DNA from: SIG578 sp045543635
GTDB taxonomy: Bacteria; Bacillota; Clostridia; Oscillospirales; Ruminococcaceae
NCBI GenBank assembly: GCA_045543635.1
Contig: JAZQMT010000094.1
Span: 1 to 18,767 of the forward strand
Length of the DNA stretch: 18,767 nucleotides
Direction of reading: 5' to 3'
Of the stretch, positions 13,090 through 18,767 are shown piece by piece. Position 1 is the first letter of the stretch; every line of letters starts with the position of its first letter. Position numbers and translations under genes: made by a program. The notes beneath the pieces were generated by a model. The model had not been told where the DNA came from. It made no database searches and saw only the letters and a program-made list of their open reading frames with translations.

Positions 13090-13118
13090 TTGACAAAACA
13101 AAAAAAGTATGTTATGAT
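13090..13118 (+). promoter_or_regulatory. sigma-A promoter of the PerR-type regulator
   Basis: A perfect TTGACA (13090-13095), 17 bases, then TATGAT (13113-13118). The ribosome binding site GGAGGGGGGG follows at about 13138-13147. A Fur-family operator would be expected near here, but I see no convincing one. Confidence 0.8.
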
Positions 13119-13153
13119 AGCTACAGTCAAAGCAAAAGGAGGGGGGGAAAGCA

Positions 13154-13570
13154 ATGGAAAAACCAGTGGTTTTGCGCAACACGCCGCAAAGAAAGCTTGT
13201 TTTAAAGGTTGTGCAGCAAAGCTGGGACCATCCTACAGCCGAAACCATTTATAATCGCGCCAAAGAGGTAGCGCCCTCCATCAGTCTCGGCACAGTTTAC
13301 CGAAATCTTGCCATTCTTTCCGAGCTGGGGCAGATTCTTCGGCTGCCTTCACCCGCAGGCCCCGATCATTATGATTTTAACCTTTCGAGTCACTATCATT
13401 TCTTTTGTGAAAAGTGCGGAGAGATGTGTGACATTCCAAAGGAGTGTGCACCCGATGAAAAAGAGCTTCGCGCTCCCGAAAAAAGCGGCTTTGATATTCA
13501 TGGGCATACCCTCACATACATGGGAATTTGCCCTCTTTGCAAACAAAAAGCACAAAAAGATGCACTTTAA
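13154..13570 (+). CDS. perR: Fur-family peroxide-responsive regulator, PerR type
   Basis: This 138-residue Fur-family repressor has an N-terminal winged helix (TPQRKLVLKVV, SISLGTVYRNLAIL) and a C-terminal dimerisation domain. All five regulatory metal ligands known from Bacillus PerR line up: His26 (HPTA), Asp74 (HYDF), His80 and His82 (SHYH), and Asp93 (MCDI). Asp at the last position is typical of PerR, where Fur usually has Glu. The structural zinc site is CEKC (85-88) plus CPLC (126-129). In PerR, peroxide oxidises a ligand histidine and releases DNA. A rubrerythrin gene lies 73 bases downstream, which supports the assignment. The N-terminus is about ten residues shorter than in Bacillus. 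Zur or Fur activity cannot be wholly excluded. Confidence 0.88.
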   Translation: MEKPVVLRNTPQRKLVLKVVQQSWDHPTAETIYNRAKEVAPSISLGTVYRNLAILSELGQILRLPSPAGPDHYDFNLSSHYHFFCEKCGEMCDIPKECAPDEKELRAPEKSGFDIHGHTLTYMGICPLCKQKAQKDAL

Positions 13571-13574
13571 CTGT

Positions 13575-13601
13575 TTGAAAAAACAGTTTTAGGTATATAC
13601 T
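13575..13601 (+). promoter_or_regulatory. possible promoter of rubrerythrin
   Basis: TTGAAA (13575-13580) and TATACT (13596-13601) are separated by only 15 bases, which is short for sigma-A. The -35 box lies in a hairpin, AACTGTTT/AAACAGTT (13569-13588), that could also act as a weak terminator for perR. A separate promoter is plausible but uncertain; read-through from perR is the alternative. Confidence 0.35.
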
Positions 13602-13610
13602 GTAAATAAA

Positions 13611-13623
13611 GTACTTAAAGTAC
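13611..13623. promoter_or_regulatory. palindrome in the rubrerythrin leader, candidate operator
   Basis: GTACTT, A, AAGTAC is a perfect 6-1-6 inverted repeat, and AAAGTAC also occurs twice directly with a two-base gap. It lies just upstream of the rbr ribosome binding site and downstream of the possible -10. It does not match the standard PerR box well, so the binder, if any, is unknown. Confidence 0.35.
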
Positions 13624-13643
13624 AATATCAGGAGGAGATTAAA

Positions 13644-14183
13644 ATGGCAAAAGAACTCAAAGGAACCAAAACAGAAAGAAACCTTGCAGCAGCATTTGCA
13701 GGCGAGAGTCAGGCAAGAAATAAGTACACTTATTTTGCATCTGTTGCAAAAAAAGAGGGATATGAGCAGATTGCTGCCCTTTTCCTCAAAACTGCTGATA
13801 ACGAGAAAGAGCACGCTAAATTGTGGCTCAAAGAGCTCGGCGGCATTGGTGACACTGCACAAAACCTTGCAGCAGCAGCTGAGGGCGAAAATTATGAGTG
13901 GACCGATATGTATGATACCTTTGCAAAAGAAGCCGAGGAAGAGGGCTTTACCGCTATCGCTGCCCGTTTCCGCGCTGTTGCAGCCATTGAAAAAGCACAT
14001 GAGGAGAGATACCGCGCGCTGCTTAACAATGTAGAGATGAAGCAGGTCTTTGAAAAAGGCGAAATGACCATGTGGGAGTGCCGCAACTGCGGACATCTCG
14101 TTATGGGAACCAAAGCTCCTGCTGTTTGCCCCGTTTGCGTGCATCCCCAAAGCTTCTTCGAAGTTAGAAAAGAAAACTACTAA
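13644..14183 (+). CDS. rbr: rubrerythrin
   Basis: Rubrerythrin reduces hydrogen peroxide in anaerobes, taking electrons through a rubredoxin-like iron site. The 179-residue protein has an N-terminal four-helix diiron domain: Glu21 in GESQAR, Glu54/His57 in NEKEHA, Glu80, the EAEEEGF helix (97-102), and Glu116/His119 in IEKAHEERY. The C-terminal rubredoxin domain has C146-x-x-C149 and C162-x-x-C165 (CPVC). Both domains are intact and the length is slightly under the usual 190. GGAGGAG precedes the ATG at 13644. It lies directly downstream of the PerR-type regulator, so derepression by peroxide is likely, though no clear PerR box was found. Confidence 0.95.
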   Translation: MAKELKGTKTERNLAAAFAGESQARNKYTYFASVAKKEGYEQIAALFLKTADNEKEHAKLWLKELGGIGDTAQNLAAAAEGENYEWTDMYDTFAKEAEEEGFTAIAARFRAVAAIEKAHEERYRALLNNVEMKQVFEKGEMTMWECRNCGHLVMGTKAPAVCPVCVHPQSFFEVRKENY

Positions 14184-14227
14184 GTTTTATAAAAGTTGCC
14201 CAAAAGGCAAGCCCGCATAAGGATGTT

Positions 14228-14266
14228 AAACGCCGATAGGTTTGTTTGAAACCTATCGGCGTTTTT
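14228..14266. terminator. bidirectional intrinsic terminator between rbr and the ABC operon
   Basis: AAACGCCGATAGGTTT (14228-14243), loop GTTTG, then its exact complement (14249-14264), followed by TT and further T-rich sequence. The 16-bp perfect stem has an A-run on the left and a T-run on the right, so it can stop transcription from rbr and from the converging ABC genes. Confidence 0.9.
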
Positions 14267-14327
14267 GTTTTAAAATATTCCATTTGTAAAGCATCGCGAT
14301 TGAAAATGTTTTTTAACTATACAATAA

Positions 14328-16217
14328 TCAATCCAATTCACGAACGCCTGTGTAAAGCTCGTAATATCTGCCCTTTAATTTAAGCAGCTCGTCGTGATTT
14401 GAGCGCTCGATAATCTCACCGTTTTCAAGCACCAAAATAGTGTCCGAATTGCGAACGGTAGAAAGGCGGTGTGCGATAACAAAGGTGGTGCGATTTTGCA
14501 TGAGTCTGTCCATACCGTGTTCGATATGGCGTTCGGTTCGGGTGTCAACAGAGCTGGTTGCTTCATCCAGCACCAAAATCGGTGCATGACTTATTGCCGC
14601 CCTTGCGATATTTAAAAGCTGCCGCTGTCCCTGCGAGAGATTAGAGCCGTCCCCCGAAAGAACGGTGTCATACCCTTCCGAAAGGCGCATAATAAAGGAA
14701 TGTGCTCCCGCAACCTTTGCCGCCGCAACAACCTCCTCGTCGGTGGCATCGAGCCTTCCGTAACGAATATTTTCCTTAACACTTCCGGTAAACAGATGGG
14801 TGTCCTGCAGTACCATTGCGATATTTTTTCGCAGATGGTCGCGGGGGATGGTGCGAATGTCGCGTCCGTCAATGGTGATGCTGCCGCTGTCAATGTCATA
14901 AAAACGGTTGAGCAGATTGGTAATGGTGGTCTTGCCCGCGCCCGTTGAGCCGACAAACGCAATTTTTTGCCCAATCTGAGCATCCAGCGTAATATTTTTC
15001 AAAACAGTTTTGTCGGGGTTGTAACCGAATGTGACATCGCAAAGCGAAACCTGCCCCTTTATTTCAAAAGCCTCTGCTTCTTTGCAATCCTCACTCTCGG
15101 GTTCTCTGTCCATAATATCGAACACGCGTTCGGCACCCGCAAGCGCAGAGAAAATTGCCGTCATCTGCTGGGAAAGGGTGTTGATGGGCTGTGAGAATTG
15201 GCGGGAATAGTTTACAAATATGGTAAGGCCGCCGACATCAAAGCCGCGCAGTACACACAGAATTCCGCCGATACCGGCTGTTAGTGCATAGGAAACCTGA
15301 CTTATATTGTGCATAACAGGCCCCATTACACCGCCGAAGAACTGGGCTCCAACCTGTTTTTTTGCAAGGTCACGATTAAGCTTTAAAAACTCCGCCTCGC
15401 AAATTTCCTCACGCTCAAACACCTTAACAACCTTCTGCCCTGTAACGCTCTCTTCAATGTAGCCGTTGAGTGCACCGAGCGATGCCTGCTGTGCCGAATA
15501 GTATTTGCGGGAAATTGCGGCAATTTTTGTTGCACCAAAGGCAATAAGCGGTGCAAAAACAATGGTGATAAGGGTAAGCCAGATATTTGTATATATCATC
15601 ATAACAAGGGTTCCGATAAGGGTGACTGCACCCGAAACGAGCGAGATGACCGAGTTATCAAGCATGGTGCCGATATTATCTACATCATTGGTAAACCGGC
15701 TCATGATTTCGCCTGTATTTTGGTTGTCAAAAAAGCGGACAGGCAATGTTTGCAGCTTTCTGAAAAGGTCATTTCGTATTTTTTCTATAGCGGACTGCGA
15801 AATATGCAGCATGACACGGCTCTGAAAATAGGTGAATACCGCACTTAACGCATAGACAAGCAACAGCACTGCAGCGCTCGACGCAAGGTTTGCAAGGCGA
15901 GTTTGTGCCGAAACCGAGGCATCGGCAATATTGTTTATCATGGGACGCAAAAGATAAGACGAAGCCAGAGACAACCCCGTGCTCGCAAACATACAGACTA
16001 CTGCCAAAAGCAACAGCGACAGATGGCTTGTGATGTAAGAAAACAGCCTGCGGACTGTTTTGGAGGTGTTTTTAGGCTTTCCTCCCATTCGCATACCGGC
16101 TCCGCCGGGACCGCCGCCGCGGCGCGGACCCATCGGCGGCATAGCCGCGCTGCCCTGCTTTTTTTGTGTCGAACTGTTATAACGAAGATTAAGCTCCTCA
16201 AGCGTTCTACCCGCCAT
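14328..16217 (-). CDS. heterodimeric ABC exporter, subunit with intact catalytic residues
   Basis: This is a 629-residue half transporter (type IV ABC exporter, LmrD/TM288-like). A soluble Gly/Pro/Met-rich N-terminal extension (about 1-50) precedes the transmembrane domain (about 55-370) and the nucleotide-binding domain. Walker A is GSTGAGKTT (423-431), Q-loop VLQDTHL, Walker B plus catalytic Glu is VLDEATS (Glu552), and the switch is AHR (His583). The signature reads LSQGQ (527-531) rather than LSGGQ. This subunit should therefore supply the catalytic half of the working ATP site, with the signature motif of its partner. Its ATG at 16217 overlaps the partner's stop in TAATG. Substrate (drug, lipid or peptide) is unknown. 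Confidence 0.93.
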   Translation of the reverse strand: MAGRTLEELNLRYNSSTQKKQGSAAMPPMGPRRGGGPGGAGMRMGGKPKNTSKTVRRLFSYITSHLSLLLLAVVCMFASTGLSLASSYLLRPMINNIADASVSAQTRLANLASSAAVLLLVYALSAVFTYFQSRVMLHISQSAIEKIRNDLFRKLQTLPVRFFDNQNTGEIMSRFTNDVDNIGTMLDNSVISLVSGAVTLIGTLVMMIYTNIWLTLITIVFAPLIAFGATKIAAISRKYYSAQQASLGALNGYIEESVTGQKVVKVFEREEICEAEFLKLNRDLAKKQVGAQFFGGVMGPVMHNISQVSYALTAGIGGILCVLRGFDVGGLTIFVNYSRQFSQPINTLSQQMTAIFSALAGAERVFDIMDREPESEDCKEAEAFEIKGQVSLCDVTFGYNPDKTVLKNITLDAQIGQKIAFVGSTGAGKTTITNLLNRFYDIDSGSITIDGRDIRTIPRDHLRKNIAMVLQDTHLFTGSVKENIRYGRLDATDEEVVAAAKVAGAHSFIMRLSEGYDTVLSGDGSNLSQGQRQLLNIARAAISHAPILVLDEATSSVDTRTERHIEHGMDRLMQNRTTFVIAHRLSTVRNSDTILVLENGEIIERSNHDELLKLKGRYYELYTGVRELD

Positions 16218-17968
16218 TATGCTAACGCCTCCTTTTTGGAGGATTTATCCATTTGGGAATTGTAAATCTCCTGATACTCGGTGCAGCTTTCAAGCAGCTG
16301 TTCATGCCTGCCCTCTCCCACGATTTTGCCGTCATTCATAACAATGATGCGGTCGGCATCAATAACAGAGGAAATACGCTGTGCAATAATAATTTTGGTG
16401 GAATTTTTAAGCTCATTTTTAAAGCATGCACGAATTTTTGTCTCGGTTGCAGTGTCCACCGCACTGGTCGAGTCATCCAAAATAAGAATTTTAGGCTTTT
16501 TAAGAAGTGCTCTGGCAATGCAAAGGCGTTGCTTCTGACCGCCCGAAACATTGGTGCCTCCTTGGTCAAGAATGGTATCATAGCCTTTGGTAAAGCCGGT
16601 GATAAACCCATCTGCCTGCGCACTCTTGGCAGCAGCACCAACCTCCTCGTCAGAGGCATTTTCATCGCCCCAACGCAGATTTTCCGAGATACTGCCTGAG
16701 AATAGGGTGTTCTTTTGCAGCACCATGCCGATGGCAGAGCGCAGGTTTTTAAGGGGATAATCACGGACATCAATGCCGTCGATAAAAACGCCGCCCTCAT
16801 CCACATCGTAAAGCCGCGGGATCATCGAAACCAGCGTGCTCTTACCGCACCCCGTTGACCCGATAATTCCCACTGTCGAGCCTGCATCAATGGTGAGCTC
16901 AATGCTATCCAGCACCTTTTCAGGACTGTCCTTATAATATCGGAAACCAACCGAGCGAAACTCTATCCTGCCGTGTCTGATAGCGGTATCGGCAGAGACA
17001 TCGGGCTTGCTCGTAATGGTAAGCGGCTCGTCTAATACCTCGCGGATACGCTTTGCTGATGCAAGTGCACGCGAAGAAAAAACAAACAACATAGAAAGTG
17101 CCATTAGCGAAAAAAGAATTTGCGAAACATAGGTTACAAAGGAGGTAAGGTCACCAACCGACATACCGCCCGGCTCGGTAATTATCATATTACCGCCCAG
17201 CACCACAACGCAAACCGAGGCAATGCCCATAAGCAGCGTCATGATTGGACCTGAGAGCATCATAATTTTCATAACATTGATGCCCGCGGTCTTTAGGTTT
17301 TTATTGGAAGATGCAAACTTTTGCTTTTCGTGCTCCTCGCGGACAAAGGATTTCACCACGCGGATATTGGTGATGTTTTCCTGAACAGTAGAGTTGAGTG
17401 TGTCAATTTTGGTCTGCATTTTGGAAAAGCGGGGAAATCCCACCACAATAATAATTCCCTGTGCTATGAGCAGGAGCGGAATAATAATAGCAAGCACGCT
17501 TGCAAGCCGTGCATTCATAGTAATTGCAACAATGAGCGCGCCGATAAGCATTCCCGGAGCGCGCAGGCACATGCGCAGCAGCATGTTTACAAACTGCTGC
17601 ATTTGGGTAACATCATTTGTAAGGCGGGTAACCAGTGAGCCTGTGGAAAATTTATCAATGCTCGAAAAAGAAAAGCCCTGAATTTTTTTGTAAATATCAG
17701 AACGCAGGTCACTGCTAAATCCAATGGAAGCGCGGGCGGCAAAATAAGCCCCGCCGACTCCTCCGCCCATCATGAGCAGGGCGGTAATGACCATTAGAAC
17801 ACAGGTTCCCGCAATGTACTGCCAGTTTCCCTCTACAATGCCGACATCAATAATTTTTGCAAGCAAGCGCGGCATCATGACCTCCCCAATTACCTCAACG
17901 ATCATGCAAAGCGGCCCGCAAATGAAAAACGGGATATAGGGTTTTACATATTTTAACCACCGTTTCAA
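16217..17968 (-). CDS. heterodimeric ABC exporter, subunit with degenerate catalytic site
   Basis: This is a 583-residue half transporter (LmrC/TM287-like), with the transmembrane domain at about 1-310 and then the nucleotide-binding domain. Walker A is GSTGCGKST (370-378), the signature is the canonical VSGGQ (474-478), but Walker B reads LILDDS with Asp499 in place of the catalytic Glu, and the switch histidine is Gln530 (IIAQR). These changes are the known hallmark of the degenerate site in heterodimeric exporters, and they complement the LSQGQ of the partner. The start appears to be TTG at 17968, with AAGGGAGC eight bases upstream; no ATG fits. Transcription starts from the promoter at 18008-18036. 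The ECF sigma gene is divergent. Confidence 0.93.
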   Translation of the reverse strand: MKRWLKYVKPYIPFFICGPLCMIVEVIGEVMMPRLLAKIIDVGIVEGNWQYIAGTCVLMVITALLMMGGGVGGAYFAARASIGFSSDLRSDIYKKIQGFSFSSIDKFSTGSLVTRLTNDVTQMQQFVNMLLRMCLRAPGMLIGALIVAITMNARLASVLAIIIPLLLIAQGIIIVVGFPRFSKMQTKIDTLNSTVQENITNIRVVKSFVREEHEKQKFASSNKNLKTAGINVMKIMMLSGPIMTLLMGIASVCVVVLGGNMIITEPGGMSVGDLTSFVTYVSQILFSLMALSMLFVFSSRALASAKRIREVLDEPLTITSKPDVSADTAIRHGRIEFRSVGFRYYKDSPEKVLDSIELTIDAGSTVGIIGSTGCGKSTLVSMIPRLYDVDEGGVFIDGIDVRDYPLKNLRSAIGMVLQKNTLFSGSISENLRWGDENASDEEVGAAAKSAQADGFITGFTKGYDTILDQGGTNVSGGQKQRLCIARALLKKPKILILDDSTSAVDTATETKIRACFKNELKNSTKIIIAQRISSVIDADRIIVMNDGKIVGEGRHEQLLESCTEYQEIYNSQMDKSSKKEALA

Positions 17969-18007
17969 AAGAAAAGCTCCCTTTCTTATGTAAAATCATT
18001 CCTTTTT

Positions 18008-18036
18008 ATGATACTATCAATTTATGAACATTTCAA
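18008..18036 (-). promoter_or_regulatory. sigma-A promoter of the ABC exporter operon
   Basis: On the minus strand TTGAAA (complement of 18031-18036), 17 bases, then TATCAT (complement of 18008-18013), about 20 bases ahead of the ribosome binding site. No long inverted repeat that could be an operator is visible between it and the divergent sigma gene. Confidence 0.65.
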
Positions 18037-18129
18037 CAATACAAAAAAATTTTATGCAAAAGGTGAGAGAAAATAACCTGCTGTGCGTTTAATAGATGAG
18101 CGAGCTTAAAAACAAAAAGGAGAATATCC

Positions 18130-18681
18130 ATGGATAACACAAGCTACCTGCGCTACCTTGCAGGCGATGACAGCGCTTTTGAAGAAATTTTAATAAACTA
18201 TCGCGATGGTCTGATGCTTTATCTCTGCACCTTGGTGCATGACCTGAACACCGCCGAGGAACTGTGCGAGGAGGTTTTTGTAAAGCTGGCGGTACGCCGT
18301 CCTAGCTTTCGTGAAAAGGCACAGTTTAAAACTTGGCTTTACACCATTGGGAGAAACTGCGCGATAAGCTATCTTCGAAAAAAGGCCCTTTTGCGAGAAA
18401 CCTCTTTGCAAGAGCTGCCTGAAAATTTAGAACAGAAAATTTCTTTGGAGCAGAGTTATTATTTATCCGAGCGCAGATTAGCGGTACATCATGCGCTTGG
18501 AGCACTAAAAACGGATTACAAGGATGTTTTGAGTCTTGTGTATTTAGAGGGATTTTCCAACAAACAGGCAGCACATATTATGCACAAAACCCGTAGACAA
18601 ATAGAAAATCTCTTGTACCGCGCAAAAAATTCACTGCGTAAGCAGCTTTTAAAGGAGGGCTTTGTTTATGAAGAATTATAA
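18130..18681 (+). CDS. ECF-type RNA polymerase sigma factor
   Basis: This is a 183-residue sigma-70 family protein with only regions 2 and 4. Region 2 (about residues 20-85) contains DLNTAEELCEEVFVKL and FKTWLYTIGRNCAISYLRKK, typical of ECF sigma factors. Region 4 (about 125-178) contains the helix-turn-helix VYLEGFSNKQAAHIMHKTRR with IENLLYRAKNSLRKQL following. AAAAAGGAG precedes the ATG at 18130. The next gene overlaps the end by 14 bases, the usual arrangement for a sigma factor and its membrane anti-sigma. I see no ECF-type promoter upstream, so self-activation cannot be claimed. The target genes are unknown. Confidence 0.92.
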   Translation: MDNTSYLRYLAGDDSAFEEILINYRDGLMLYLCTLVHDLNTAEELCEEVFVKLAVRRPSFREKAQFKTWLYTIGRNCAISYLRKKALLRETSLQELPENLEQKISLEQSYYLSERRLAVHHALGALKTDYKDVLSLVYLEGFSNKQAAHIMHKTRRQIENLLYRAKNSLRKQLLKEGFVYEEL

Positions 18682-18767
18682 AGAAATGGCACATGATATT
18701 CTGGCACGCCGAGATGAATATGAAAAAAGAAAAAGAGAGGGCATAAAGTTTGCCGCCGTTTTTGCGG
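18668..18767 (+). CDS. N-terminal fragment of a probable anti-sigma / membrane partner (truncated by window edge)
   Basis: Thirty-three residues are visible: MKNYKEMAHDILARRDEYEK, a short basic stretch RKREGIK, then FAAVFA, which looks like the start of a membrane helix. A short charged cytoplasmic segment followed by a helix fits the membrane anti-sigma or accessory proteins that accompany ECF sigma factors in clostridia. The ATG at 18668 overlaps the sigma gene by 14 bases, with AAAGGAGGG just upstream, so translation is coupled. The extracytoplasmic part lies outside the window. The role is inferred mostly from position. Confidence 0.65.
   Translation, partial: MKNYKEMAHDILARRDEYEKRKREGIKFAAVFA

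Noticed and set aside
13066..13095. Possible PerR or Fur box around TTGATAATAGTTCCTAATAG ahead of perR.
   Set aside because: Only one half-site resembles TGATAAT; the second half does not mirror it. Too degenerate to annotate.
13512..14150. A 212-residue open frame on the minus strand, rich in Phe, Cys and Leu.
   Set aside because: It is the antisense shadow of rubrerythrin and the end of perR; the composition is that of reversed Lys/Ala/Glu codons, and no ribosome binding site or family is seen.
18060..18129. ECF-type autoregulatory promoter (AAC/CGT boxes) ahead of the sigma factor.
   Set aside because: An AACC and a CGT occur, but only seven bases apart rather than about sixteen.
1..18767. 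Mobile element, phage, CRISPR array or defence system.
   Set aside because: No transposase, integrase, terminal repeats, regularly spaced repeats or defence-type domains are seen. The genes are housekeeping, metabolic, transport and stress genes.

Overview
The window looks like a chromosomal segment of a mid-GC anaerobic Firmicute, probably a clostridium of the Oscillospiraceae/Ruminococcaceae type. That placement is inference, not a database result. It rests on strong GGAGG ribosome binding sites, some TTG and GTG starts, near-consensus sigma-A promoters, short-loop intrinsic terminators, the order rpmG-secE-nusG-rplK, a TPP-riboswitch thiamine salvage operon, and a PerR plus rubrerythrin peroxide defence pair. 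Genes are dense. I see no transposase, integrase, phage gene, CRISPR array, tRNA or rRNA.

Layout. (1) 1-1467, minus strand: rpmG-secE-nusG-rplK (rplK runs off the left edge), with a promoter at 1438-1467 and folded RNA candidates between nusG and rplK. (2) 1568-2209, minus: a membrane-anchored XRE-type regulator, divergent from (3) 2338-6667, plus: a consensus promoter, TPP riboswitch, attenuator and the overlapping operon cytX-thiM-thiE-HAD phosphatase-thiD. (4) 6814-7131, plus: a small MGMT-like protein that shares a bidirectional terminator with (5) 7235-11388, minus: the operon rlmH-trpS-small membrane protein-DMT transporter-SGNH-like lipoprotein. (6) 11432-13042, plus: a class I amidotransferase (peptidase C26) and a membrane-anchored TPR-like protein. 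(7) 13090-14266, plus: PerR-type regulator and rubrerythrin. (8) 14328-18036, minus: the two subunits of a heterodimeric ABC exporter with one degenerate ATP site. (9) 18130 to the right edge, plus: an ECF sigma factor overlapping a truncated gene that is probably its membrane partner.

How the genes work together. The thiamine operon imports the pyrimidine precursor HMP (CytX), phosphorylates it (ThiD), phosphorylates the thiazole (ThiM), joins the two (ThiE) and probably dephosphorylates the thiamine monophosphate product (HAD). The embedded HAD gene suggests a route from TMP through free thiamine rather than ThiL, but only the rest of the genome can decide this. PerR and rubrerythrin form a peroxide-sensing and peroxide-reducing pair. 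In the ABC pair the altered catalytic residues lie in the upstream subunit and the altered signature motif in the downstream one, as expected for a heterodimer with one working ATPase site.

Nothing here is plainly a new system. The best leads are a perfect 7-3-7 palindrome between the divergent XRE-regulator and thiamine promoters, the HAD gene in the thiamine operon, an unannotated 53-residue two-helix membrane protein fused by adjacency to trpS, an MGMT-like protein with altered active-site neighbours, a candidate L1 autoregulatory leader ahead of rplK, and a palindrome in the rubrerythrin leader.
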